From assembly GCF_003185915.1 (NCBI RefSeq), contig NZ_QHLZ01000001.1, positions 186,001 through 250,000 on the forward strand: a DNA stretch of 64,000 nt, given 5' to 3'. The notes beneath the pieces are model-generated. The model was not told where the DNA came from. It saw nothing but the letters and a program-made list of their open reading frames with translations, and did not search any database. Position numbers and translations under genes: made by a program. Numbering within the stretch: the first letter of the stretch is position 1; every line of letters begins with the position of its first letter. The stretch comes from Arthrobacter psychrochitiniphilus (lineage in GTDB: Bacteria > Actinomycetota > Actinomycetes > Actinomycetales > Micrococcaceae). This document shows positions 7,809-15,388 of this stretch, one piece after another.

Positions 7809-9506
7809 ATGGTGTGGCGTGGCTGGAGTATTGCCCGCAGGTTGTTCGTTGCCAACCTGATTTTTGTGGTGCTCTTGACCGCCGGGTTGGCCACGGTGAT
7901 GGTGCACGACGCCGGCTCCCGCACTTATGAGCAGACCAGCGCGCGGCTGCTTGCCGTGGCCACCGCAATCGCCGATTCCCCCGCCGTGGCAGCTGCGGCT
8001 AAGCAACCCAATCCGAGCGCCACGCTGCAGCCGTATGCAAAGTCCGTGATGGCTGATGCGCACGTAGATTTCGTCACCATGATGAACCCCGCAGGTATCC
8101 GGTGGACTCACCCCGATCCTGCAGAGATCGGCAAGCAATATGTGGGATCCATCGCCCAGGCACAGGCCGGAAGTACTTATTTTGAAACCACGGCGGGCAC
8201 TCTTGGGCCGTCGGTTCGCGTGATTGTTCCCGTCAAGGACACTGACGGGACAGTGCTTGCCATGGTGGCAGCTGGAACCACCGTGGACAATGTCCAAGTG
8301 CTGGTAGCCAGCAGGCTCCCCACAGTTCTGGGGCTGGCTGCAGCGCTGTTGATGGCCGGTTCCTTGGCAGCTTGGGCATTGGGCAGATACCTCAAACGCG
8401 TCACCCTGGGTTGGGGCCCTGAAGAACTGGGCCAGCTGTTCACGTACTACGAATCCGTGCTCCATTCAGTGCGTGAAGGCTTGGTACTGGTGGATACGCG
8501 CGGCACCATAGTGCTCTACAACGACCACGCGGCATTGCTGCTCGGGATCACGGCGCTCGGGAACAAGTCATCAGAGCACACCTCACTACGGCACAAGTCA
8601 CTAGGGCACACGGCTCCCACTGCCGGGCAGACGCCAGCAGCGCAGCCTAGTTTGAATTCCTTGGGACTGCCGGATTCACTGCGGGAACTGTTGGAAAGTG
8701 GCCGTACCGCCACCGATGAGGTTCATCTAGCCGGTGATCGGCTCTTGGTGGTGAGCCAGCGTCCGGCGCTCGCCCCGGGGAACAACGCTCCAGCAGGGAC
8801 TGTGACAACCTTGCGTGACCACACAGAATTGACGGCCCTGGCGAGCAGCCTCAGCAGTACCCAGACGTTGGTGGAGGCCCTGCGTTCCCAAACCCACGAA
8901 CATGCAAACCGGCTGCACGCCATCATTTCCTTGATCGAACTAGAGCGGCCCCGTGAAGCCTTGGACTTCGCCACGGCTGAACATCGTGACACCGTGCGCC
9001 TGGGCGGGAAATTTGTCGAAGCACTCGATGAGCCATTCCTGGCCGCTCTGCTGCTGGGCAAACGCGCCCAGGCTGCTGAGCGCGGCGTGAGCCTGGAGCT
9101 GACCGCCGCCGGAATACTGCCACCGGACACCTTGGATCCGCGCGAACTGGTCACACTGCTGGGCAACTTGGTGGACAACGCCATGGACGCCGCCGCTAGT
9201 TGTAGCGACAGTCCCACAGTGTGGGTGGATCTGCTGGTGGCCGACGGCGAGCTCACCATTACAGTTGCCGACAACGGTCCCGGCCTGCCCACTACCGATT
9301 TGGATATCCTTGGCAGAATAGGCACCACAGATAAATCCTCGGTCTCCCCGGGCGGTCGCGGCTACGGCATGGCACTGATTCGCCGCGCAACCACCGCTCT
9401 GGGCGGCACCATCACCGGTGAGAACGACGGCGGTGCCCTCATGACCGCGGTTTTTCCGGTGGACGCCCTTGAAGCCCATTCGTCATCAATGAACGGAACA
9501 CCATGA
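7809..9506 (+). CDS. Sensor histidine kinase, CitA/DcuS family
   Basis: About 565-residue membrane sensor kinase. ATG 7809 is preferred over an in-frame codon 33 bp upstream because AAAGG lies just before it and the protein then starts with a short basic segment and the first membrane helix. An extracytoplasmic PAS-like ligand domain (about residues 35-170) lies between two helices, followed by a cytoplasmic PAS region, a phosphoacceptor segment containing THEHANRLH, and an ATPase domain with NLVDNAMDAA (N box), DNGPGL (G1) and GRGYGMAL (G2). The family senses citrate or C4-dicarboxylates. The neighbouring dctA gene supports dicarboxylate sensing. A Ser/His-rich insertion near residues 255-275 looks like recent repeat expansion. 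Confidence 0.9.
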   Translation: MVWRGWSIARRLFVANLIFVVLLTAGLATVMVHDAGSRTYEQTSARLLAVATAIADSPAVAAAAKQPNPSATLQPYAKSVMADAHVDFVTMMNPAGIRWTHPDPAEIGKQYVGSIAQAQAGSTYFETTAGTLGPSVRVIVPVKDTDGTVLAMVAAGTTVDNVQVLVASRLPTVLGLAAALLMAGSLAAWALGRYLKRVTLGWGPEELGQLFTYYESVLHSVREGLVLVDTRGTIVLYNDHAALLLGITALGNKSSEHTSLRHKSLGHTAPTAGQTPAAQPSLNSLGLPDSLRELLESGRTATDEVHLAGDRLLVVSQRPALAPGNNAPAGTVTTLRDHTELTALASSLSSTQTLVEALRSQTHEHANRLHAIISLIELERPREALDFATAEHRDTVRLGGKFVEALDEPFLAALLLGKRAQAAERGVSLELTAAGILPPDTLDPRELVTLLGNLVDNAMDAAASCSDSPTVWVDLLVADGELTITVADNGPGLPTTDLDILGRIGTTDKSSVSPGGRGYGMALIRRATTALGGTITGENDGGALMTAVFPVDALEAHSSSMNGTP

Positions 9507-10204
9507 GCGTACCTGCCCCCATCAGGGTCCTTGTGGTGGACGATGACGCCATCGCGTTGACCGCTCACGCAGAGTATGTGCGCCGCTTGGACGGTTTTGA
9601 GGTGGTGGCCCAAGCCCATGGCATGCAGGCCGCGTTGGCAGCCTTGCATGATCCCGCCATCCCTGCCGTGCAACTGATTCTGTTAGACATGAACCTCACA
9701 GATGGGCACGGTCTGGATTTGTTGCGGCGCATTCACGGACTGGGACTGGTCCCGGATGTTGTGGCCATCACGGCGGTGCGCGATGTTCAGGTGGTGCGGT
9801 CAGCCATTGCGCTGGGCATTACGGCGTATCTGATCAAGCCCTTCACTTTTGCTGCGTTCCGGGAAAAGCTGGAGAATTACCGCAGCTACCACTCTGTTCT
9901 GGCGGACAGGACCCAAACCTCCCAGGATGCCATTGACCGGGCACTTTCACAGCTGCGGCCCACAGGGAAATTGGTGTTGCCCAAGGGCATGCTTCCGGAG
10001 ACGCTTCGAGCAGTAGCTGATTGGCTCCGTTCCCACCAGCATCCAGCATCGGCCACCGAGGCCGCTGCCGAACTAGCCATGTCCCGAGTGACAGCGCGCC
10101 GGTATATGGATCATTTGGTGGAAACTGGTTCCGCCAGCAAAGCGCCCCGGCATGGTTCCCCAGGCCGCCCGGAACTGGAATACCACTGGCTACTCCCCCG
10201 CTGA
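9503..10204 (+). CDS. Response regulator, CitB/DcuR family
   Basis: 233-residue regulator, cognate to the kinase just upstream: the kinase stop and this ATG overlap by 4 bp (ATGA). The receiver domain (residues 7-125) has the acidic DDD cluster at 13-15, the phospho-acceptor D62 in LLDMNLTDG, and the conserved Lys in LIKPFT. The C-terminal part (about 150-233) is a winged-helix DNA-binding domain, with AAAELAMSRVTARRYMDHL as the helix-turn-helix. The likely target is the dctA promoter in the divergent region 7655-7808. Confidence 0.9.
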   Translation: MSVPAPIRVLVVDDDAIALTAHAEYVRRLDGFEVVAQAHGMQAALAALHDPAIPAVQLILLDMNLTDGHGLDLLRRIHGLGLVPDVVAITAVRDVQVVRSAIALGITAYLIKPFTFAAFREKLENYRSYHSVLADRTQTSQDAIDRALSQLRPTGKLVLPKGMLPETLRAVADWLRSHQHPASATEAAAELAMSRVTARRYMDHLVETGSASKAPRHGSPGRPELEYHWLLPR

Positions 10205-10212
10205 GCAACTAC

Positions 10213-11010
10213 TCAATGCTCAAGCGGCGGGGCCACAATCACGTTGGTACCGGCTTCCCGGAACGCCGCAAGCTGCTCATCGGTGATGCGGGCATCAGTG
10301 ATCAGGTTGCGGAAATCATGCTCTTCCATGGTGGCGAAGGCGCGCTTGCCAATTTTTGAGGCATCCGCCAAAATGTAGGCTTCCGAGGCGCGCCGAGCCA
10401 TCCTGGAATTCACCGAGGCCTCCCCCTCATCATTGGTGGTGGGACCGGCACCTGGCTCGATCCCGTTGACACCAATGAAGGCAAAATCCAGTGCCACGCG
10501 CTGCAAAATACTGTCGGCGTAGGGACCCACCAACTCGTACGAGCGCGGGTTGACGATCCCACCTGTCACCATGATCTTAAAATTGGGGCGGATGGCCAGC
10601 TGCGCCGCAATATTGATGGCATTGGTGACAACCGTCAGCGTGGGCCTGTTGGAATGCACCATCAGGTCCTCGCGGGTGGAGAGCACCTGTGCCAAAGCCG
10701 TGCTGGTGGTTCCGCCGCACAAACCAATAACAGCGCCCTTGGGAATCAACGCGCTGGCAGCGTGCGCGATCAGCTGCTTTTCTTCCGCATGGTCATCACG
10801 GTTGTAGCGCCCCGGAAGGTCATAGGAAACAGAACCACTGGTGGCACCGCCACGGGTTCGTGTCAGCAGCCGCTCATTGGCCAACGAGTCCAGATCGCGG
10901 CGGGCCGTAGCCGGGGAGACCCCGAGCTTTCCCACGATCTCATCGACCTCTACATGGCCGTCGGCCGCCAAGATGTCCAAAATGGCTGTGAGCCGTTCAG
11001 TTCTGTTCAT
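10213..11010 (-). CDS. DeoR family transcriptional regulator (AgaR-like)
   Basis: 265-residue repressor, last gene of the leftward amino-sugar operon. ATG 11010 (MNRTERL) follows AAGGAG; the upstream in-frame ATG lacks such a site. The N-terminal DeoR winged helix contains VDEIVGKLGVSPATARRDL, and the C-terminal sugar-phosphate sensor domain contains GGTTSTALAQ and the typical AFIGVNGI stretch near residues 180-190. DeoR members respond to phosphorylated sugars. Genes beside it encode a SIS isomerase, two sugar kinases and a class II aldolase, so tagatose- or galactosamine-phosphate is the likely effector and the 15-kb divergent region its likely target. Naming it agaR is inference from context. 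Confidence 0.85.
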   Translation of the reverse strand: MNRTERLTAILDILAADGHVEVDEIVGKLGVSPATARRDLDSLANERLLTRTRGGATSGSVSYDLPGRYNRDDHAEEKQLIAHAASALIPKGAVIGLCGGTTSTALAQVLSTREDLMVHSNRPTLTVVTNAINIAAQLAIRPNFKIMVTGGIVNPRSYELVGPYADSILQRVALDFAFIGVNGIEPGAGPTTNDEGEASVNSRMARRASEAYILADASKIGKRAFATMEEHDFRNLITDARITDEQLAAFREAGTNVIVAPPLEH

Positions 11011-11043
11011 GTCCACTCCTTGGCGGCCCACAGGCCTTGAGAA

Positions 11044-11895
11044 TTAGCTTTCCGTTGCGGCAATTCCTGCAAACATGCTCAATAGCCGTGAAACTTCCGG
11101 GATCAAAGCATCGCGGCCAGCGCCAAGATACTTGCGTGAATCCACCACGGCAGGGTTGTCCTGCAAATATTCTCGCACCGCCCGGGTGAAGAACCCGTTC
11201 AGGTGTGTGGAGACATTGATCTTAGTCATGCCTGCCGCAATGGCTGCCACTATGTTCTCATCCGAGACACCCGATGAGCCGTGCAACACGAGGGGCACGC
11301 TCAAGGCGGCCTTCAGCTCCGCTATACGGGTGAGGTTCAAGGCTGCGGAACGTTCGGTCATGGCATGTGAGGAACCCACCGCTACGGCCAGCGCATCCAC
11401 GCCCGTGGCAGCAACAAAGGCTGCCGCTTCAAGCGGATCGGTCAACACACCGGGGGCATGCGCACCGTCCTTGCCACCCACCTTGCCCAGCTCGGCCTCA
11501 ACATATACGCCGCGCTCATGGGCGTAGGCGGCCACACGGGCCGTAACCTCAACGTTTTGCTCATACTCAAAGTGTGCGCCGTCATACATGATGGAGCCGA
11601 ATCCCAAGTCCACGGCCTGGTAGGCCAGGGTTTCATCCTCGGCGTGGTCCAGGTGCACGGACACCGGCACGCTGGCCTTTCGGGCCGCTGCCAGGGTGGC
11701 TGCCGCAACGGGTTCCAGCCCACCGTGGAACTTGGCGCAGTTCTCCGAGATCTGCAGGATCAGAGGGCGCCCGGCCCGCTCCGCTCCGGCAATCAGCCCT
11801 TCAAGGGTCTCCAGGTGGATCACGTTGAACGCGCCCTGTCCCACCCCTGTCTTGACGGCCAGGTCCATGATCTCGCGGGTGTTTGTCAATGCCAT
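11044..11895 (-). CDS. Class II fructose/tagatose-bisphosphate aldolase
   Basis: 283-residue zinc aldolase predicted to split tagatose-1,6-bisphosphate (or fructose-1,6-bisphosphate) into dihydroxyacetone phosphate and glyceraldehyde-3-phosphate. The start is ATG 11895 (MALTNTREIM), where family similarity begins; the open frame upstream is read-through of the preceding gene. Key motifs: HLDHAED with a metal His and the catalytic Asp, VEAELGKVGG, and LHGSSGVSDENI for phosphate and metal binding. It begins 13 bp after the PfkB gene and is followed by the DeoR regulator. The operon partners favour a GatY/KbaY/AgaY role over glycolytic FBA, but sequence alone does not settle stereospecificity. 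Confidence 0.88.
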   Translation of the reverse strand: MALTNTREIMDLAVKTGVGQGAFNVIHLETLEGLIAGAERAGRPLILQISENCAKFHGGLEPVAAATLAAARKASVPVSVHLDHAEDETLAYQAVDLGFGSIMYDGAHFEYEQNVEVTARVAAYAHERGVYVEAELGKVGGKDGAHAPGVLTDPLEAAAFVAATGVDALAVAVGSSHAMTERSAALNLTRIAELKAALSVPLVLHGSSGVSDENIVAAIAAGMTKINVSTHLNGFFTRAVREYLQDNPAVVDSRKYLGAGRDALIPEVSRLLSMFAGIAATES

Positions 11896-11908
11896 CTTAA
11901 AAAGGTCC

Positions 11909-12931
11909 TTAGTGTTCTGTGATGATGAGTTGATCGGCGAGCTCCGCGTACCGTGGGGATATTTCCCCTGCACCGGGCATGAGAACGGCGGCGGCACTCC
12001 AGGAGGTGGCCCGGCGCAGGATCTCCCGCAGGTCCAAGACTCCCTGGGCAAGCGCGACGGCGGCCGCACTCACCGCCGCGTCTCCGGCCCCCGTGGGGTT
12101 CCCACTTAGGGGTGCTGGCAGTTTCGCTTGCAAAAAAGTACCCGGGCTCTCGGCGCTGAAGGCCAGCATGCCTTCCTCGCCAACACTGACGAGCACCCGT
12201 TTGGCACCGAAGTCCATGAGTTTGCGGGCGGCACTAACCAGGTCCTTTTCAGCGACGGCTTCCATGAGCTCGTGGTTATTGGGCTTGAGTAGATCGGCTC
12301 CGGCCTTGGCAGCAGCCACAATGCCGGAACCCGAGGTGTCAATGATGGCCGGAACCCCGGCAGCGTGAGCCAGAGCCACCAGTGCCGGATAGAAATCATC
12401 CGGCGCAGCTTCCGGGAGGGAACCCGAGCCCACCAGCACGCCCGGCTTGCGGACACCGGTGGATGTTTGGCTGCCAGCCAAGCCATCCACCACCGCCGCA
12501 GCCAGACGCTGCCACTCTTGTGCGGTGAGTGCTGGGCCGGACTCGTTGAAAATACTGGTGCAATAATCCGCGGCGGTATCCACCAAGGCGATGCTGCTGC
12601 GGGTGGCAGCAGCCACGGGTACCAAGTGGTGCGGTATGCCGGAGGATGCCAGGTCCGCACGGAACCGCTCCCCCGACAGTCCGCCCACCGTGGCGATGGC
12701 CAGGGTGGGAAAGCCCAGCTGGTGGGCAACCCGTGAGACGTTTAAGCCTTTTCCGCCGGCCCTGTACAACGGGGTGGGGACACGGTGGGAGGAACCCAAT
12801 TCCACGCCGTCAACGGTGTAAGTGACATCAACGGCCGGGTTGGGGGTGAGCGTCAGGACCAGGTTGTTCAAATCAGAGTTGTTCACGCCAGAGTTGTTCA
12901 CGCCAGGGTTGTTCATGCCAGGGTTGTTCAT
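11909..12931 (-). CDS. PfkB family kinase (1-phosphofructokinase / tagatose-6-phosphate kinase type)
   Basis: 340-residue ribokinase-fold sugar-phosphate kinase. Family similarity starts at NLVLTLTPNPAVDVTY and ends with the GNPTGAGDAA motif containing the catalytic Asp. The hexose-phosphate branch is indicated by TPNPAVD and YRAGGKGLNVSR. In this operon the probable step is tagatose-6-phosphate to tagatose-1,6-bisphosphate. The first 22 residues are four to five repeats of an NNPG/NNSG pentapeptide made by a 15-bp tandem repeat, and several units carry an in-frame ATG or GTG, so the exact start is uncertain. The ATG at 12931 overlaps the ROK gene stop by 4 bp. Confidence 0.87.
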   Translation of the reverse strand: MNNPGMNNPGVNNSGVNNSDLNNLVLTLTPNPAVDVTYTVDGVELGSSHRVPTPLYRAGGKGLNVSRVAHQLGFPTLAIATVGGLSGERFRADLASSGIPHHLVPVAAATRSSIALVDTAADYCTSIFNESGPALTAQEWQRLAAAVVDGLAGSQTSTGVRKPGVLVGSGSLPEAAPDDFYPALVALAHAAGVPAIIDTSGSGIVAAAKAGADLLKPNNHELMEAVAEKDLVSAARKLMDFGAKRVLVSVGEEGMLAFSAESPGTFLQAKLPAPLSGNPTGAGDAAVSAAAVALAQGVLDLREILRRATSWSAAAVLMPGAGEISPRYAELADQLIITEH

Positions 12932-12937
12932 GCTGTC
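12863..12937. repeat. 15-bp tandem repeat at the 5' end of the PfkB gene
   Basis: Five consecutive 15-bp units (12863, 12878, 12893, 12908, and a partial one at 12923) encode an N-terminal (V/M)NN(P/S)G ladder. The units differ by one or a few bases. Each later unit contains an in-frame ATG or GTG. Confidence 0.9.
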
Positions 12938-13968
12938 CCTTCCTCGGCCGAGGCGGCGTGAAGGCTGCGAGCCTTCAGTGCCGAACCTATGAGGCCGGCG
13001 TTCTCGCCCAGGGCTGCGTGTACATAGTGGGGGCGGCGGTGGAACGTCAGGAGTTCATCAACCCGTGCCGCCAACGGTTCAAAGAGTGCCGCGCCAGCCA
13101 TGGACAAGCCACCACCAAGAACAACTGTTTCGGTACCTAGGATGGATACGCACTGAGCCACACTAAAAGCCAAGGCGTCTATGGCATCAGCCCAGACGGT
13201 CTTGGCCGCAAGGTCACCTTCGGCGGCCAGCGCCAAAACATCGCGGGCCCCTGCCACAGGTGTGCCGGTGGCAGCGGTGTAGCGGCGGGCAACAGCCCCT
13301 GCCGAGCCCAGGGATTCCATGATGGCCATGCCGCCATCCGGAGAAGGCACCATGGCGTGGCCAATTTCACCTGCGTAGCCGCCACCGGCAATACGTTTGC
13401 CATCACACACCACGGCCCCGGCAATTCCCGTGCCAATGACCATGACCAGCACATCCGTCTTGCCCACGGCGGCACCTAGCCGGAATTCAGCTTCACCAGC
13501 CATCCCGACGTCGTGCCCGAATCCCACAGGCAGGCCAAGGGCTTGTGTCAGTGTTGCTGTGAAGGGGAAGTTCTTCCAGCCCAAGTTGGCTGAAAACACG
13601 CCAATACCGTTCTCTTCATCCACAATGCCGGGCACTGTGACGCCAACGGCGGAGATTTTCAGCTCGGGATGGGCGCTACGGTACTGTCCCGTGAGCTCAA
13701 CAATGCGGGCGCAAACGCTGGCCCCCGAGCGCTCCCCGTCAAGAGGTGTGGGGTGGCGTTGGAGGTCACGGACCTCAACCTCACCGCCTAGCCCAACCTC
13801 ACCGCCTAGTCCACCCTCACCGCCTAGTCCACCCAGGACAATTCCGGCCTTCATGTCAGTGCCACCAATATCAAAAGCCAGGACGGCATCCTGGACAAGA
13901 GAGGTGTTGCCTACACCGCTGTCATCAGCAGCACCAGTTTCTCCAGCGCGGTTCATCAAGGTGTTCAT
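12928..13968 (-). CDS. ROK family sugar kinase (candidate GalNAc/amino-sugar kinase)
   Basis: About 346-residue ROK kinase. ATG 13968 (MNTLMNRAG) is preferred to an in-frame TTG 33 bp upstream. The ATP-binding FDIGGTDMKAGIV motif and the substrate-side VIGTGIAGAVVC and GEIGHAMV segments are present. The CxCGxxGCxE zinc motif found in many ROK proteins is missing; that position reads VPSPDGGMAIMESLG, so this is a zinc-less member. There is no N-terminal winged helix, so it is an enzyme, not a repressor. Between agaS-like and PfkB genes it probably phosphorylates GalNAc or galactosamine at C6. A GLGGE repeat near residues 45-63 comes from an 18-bp tandem repeat. Confidence 0.82.
   Translation of the reverse strand: MNTLMNRAGETGAADDSGVGNTSLVQDAVLAFDIGGTDMKAGIVLGGLGGEGGLGGEVGLGGEVEVRDLQRHPTPLDGERSGASVCARIVELTGQYRSAHPELKISAVGVTVPGIVDEENGIGVFSANLGWKNFPFTATLTQALGLPVGFGHDVGMAGEAEFRLGAAVGKTDVLVMVIGTGIAGAVVCDGKRIAGGGYAGEIGHAMVPSPDGGMAIMESLGSAGAVARRYTAATGTPVAGARDVLALAAEGDLAAKTVWADAIDALAFSVAQCVSILGTETVVLGGGLSMAGAALFEPLAARVDELLTFHRRPHYVHAALGENAGLIGSALKARSLHAASAEEGTA
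13779..13832. repeat. 18-bp tandem repeat inside the ROK kinase gene
   Basis: Three 18-bp units (13779-13796, 13797-13814, 13815-13832), the last two identical, encode repeated GLGGE-type residues just after the ATP-binding motif. Insertion here would lengthen a surface loop. Confidence 0.9.
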
Positions 13969-14041
13969 GAATAAGTCTCTTTCGGCGTTCAGTGCGTGCA
14001 AACTTGGGAAGGTTGCGGCTCAAAGGGTGGTGGCAAACAGC

Positions 14042-14073
14042 AGGCACCCCACCTCGGAAGAAGTGGGGTGCCT
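14042..14073 (-). terminator. Intercistronic hairpin between agaS-like and ROK kinase genes
   Basis: Perfect 11-bp stem (14042-14052 with 14063-14073) and a 10-base loop in the 131-bp gap between the first and second operon genes. On the operon strand no T-run follows, so it may be an attenuator or RNA-processing site rather than a full stop. On the plus strand the following bases are T-rich. A perfect 10-bp palindrome (ACACCGGTGT) lies just after the agaS-like stop. Confidence 0.55.
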
Positions 14074-14099
14074 AACATTTTAGCCGGACACCGGTGTGA

Positions 14100-15005
14100 C
14101 TAGTCGTCCAGGATGACCGAGCGTGAGAGGTTACGCGGCAGGTCAGGGTTCATGCCGCGGGCGCGGGCACGTTCCAAGGTGACGCGGTGAATGCGGGCCA
14201 GCTCGGCCAACGGATGCACGGTGGTGTTGATGTACAGGGCGCCGGTCTTGGCAACGTCGCGGTCCAGGCCTTCGGGCTGGTCGCCGAACATCCAGGTGAC
14301 ACGGTTCGGGGCTGCGATGGAGATGGGGCCGTGGCGGTATTCCTTGGCCGGGTAGGATTCGGTCCAGCCCTGAACGGCTTCGCGCATCTTCAGGCCAGCC
14401 TCGTGGGCCAGGCCTACGGTCCAGCCGGTTCCCAAGAAGGTGAACTGCTCAGCGTCAATAAGTTCCTGCTCAACGGGTGCGGTGACGGTGATCTTGGCGT
14501 CCTCAACGGCGGCGCTCAGATCCATGCCAACACTTGTCAACAGGTAGGTCAACGCGGTGGTGGCGAAGCGGGTCTGCACCACTGATTGCTCGTCAGCGTA
14601 GGGAAGCTCCACTACGGCGTCAGCCAAGGTCATGATCGGTGAGTTGATATCGCCCACCAGTGCAACGGTGTGCACGGTGCCCTTGATCGCGGTGAGGATT
14701 TCCAGCACCTCGGTGGTGGTCCCTGAGCGGGTGATGGCGATGACAGCGTCATAGCCGCGCTCGGCACCCAAGAAGGCTTCGGATGCGGCGAAGGCGTCGG
14801 TTACACCCTTGCCGGCGGCTTCACGTGCCGTGGCGTAGCTCTGTGCCATGAACCAAGAGGTGCCGCAGCCAATGACAGCAACGCGTGCGCCGTCGGCCGG
14901 TAGCAGGTTCTCACTCTTAGCCTGGGCAATTGCCTGGGCCCACACTTCGGGCTGGCTGGTGAGTTCGGCATCCATGAAGGGGCCAAGCTGGGTGTTCTCG
15001 CTCAT
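14100..15005 (-). CDS. SIS-domain sugar-phosphate isomerase/deaminase (AgaS-like)
   Basis: 301-residue protein with two SIS (sugar isomerase) domains. The first shows GCGTSWFMAQ and the phosphosugar-binding ITRSGTTTEVLEIL loop. The second shows the TGWTVGLAHEAGLKM and KEYRHGPISI segments typical of GlmS/AgaS isomerases. There is no glutaminase domain, so it is a stand-alone deaminase/isomerase: galactosamine-6-phosphate to tagatose-6-phosphate in the Aga pathway, or a related amino-sugar phosphate. ATG 15005 follows GAGGAGAA. It is the first gene of the leftward operon and is divergent from the GH101 gene. Assignment to GalN-6-P rests on operon context. Confidence 0.83.
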   Translation of the reverse strand: MSENTQLGPFMDAELTSQPEVWAQAIAQAKSENLLPADGARVAVIGCGTSWFMAQSYATAREAAGKGVTDAFAASEAFLGAERGYDAVIAITRSGTTTEVLEILTAIKGTVHTVALVGDINSPIMTLADAVVELPYADEQSVVQTRFATTALTYLLTSVGMDLSAAVEDAKITVTAPVEQELIDAEQFTFLGTGWTVGLAHEAGLKMREAVQGWTESYPAKEYRHGPISIAAPNRVTWMFGDQPEGLDRDVAKTGALYINTTVHPLAELARIHRVTLERARARGMNPDLPRNLSRSVILDD

Positions 15006-15388
15006 GCTACTTATTTCTCCTCAAATAGGGCCCCGAGGGCAAATTCTCAATACCTTCGGGTATCTTCTGCTGCCTCAACAATAGCACAACTTGATTGCTT
15101 ACGTCTTGAAAACGTCAGATTCAATCACTGACCATCACGCCGGTTGGCCCTGGCAGGAAGGGCGTGGGTCGCTCAGGGCCAGGGCCTCGCCAGGGCGCGC
15201 GCAGCGCCCTCATCAAGCAAAAAAGTGTTGCCGAAACGAGGCGTCACACAAGCGCTGGACTGCTACAGTGTTATGGATAACAGAGTGAGGTGGGCCACAA
15301 TCCTTAAGCTCACCCTCATCAGCGTCACCACCAACAAGTGCGCAAATTGCCACTTGCACCTGCAACAAAGCTGTTCAAGGAGTTCTTG
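15006..15388. promoter_or_regulatory. Divergent control region between the amino-sugar operon and GH101 gene
   Basis: 383 bp without a gene. A TTGATTG/CAATCA inverted arrangement (15091-15097 and 15122-15127) and a short palindrome GTTAT-GG-ATAAC (15280-15291) are possible operator sites for the DeoR regulator. An extended -10-like TGCTACAGT (15270-15278) lies upstream of GH101 and a TATTGT -10-like element on the minus strand (near 15078-15083) upstream of the SIS gene. None has a convincing -35 partner, so exact promoters are not assigned. A G/C-rich block fills 15135-15215. Confidence 0.4.

Noticed and set aside
11896..12069. N-terminal extension of the aldolase to 12069
   Set aside because: The extra 58 residues lie inside the PfkB gene and are Pro/Arg-rich; ATG 11895 starts the conserved fold.
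15091..15127. Assigning a definite AgaR/DeoR operator
   Set aside because: The TTGATTG/CAATCA arrangement is suggestive but only one copy exists, and I have no related sequences to compare; kept as a possibility in the intergenic entry.
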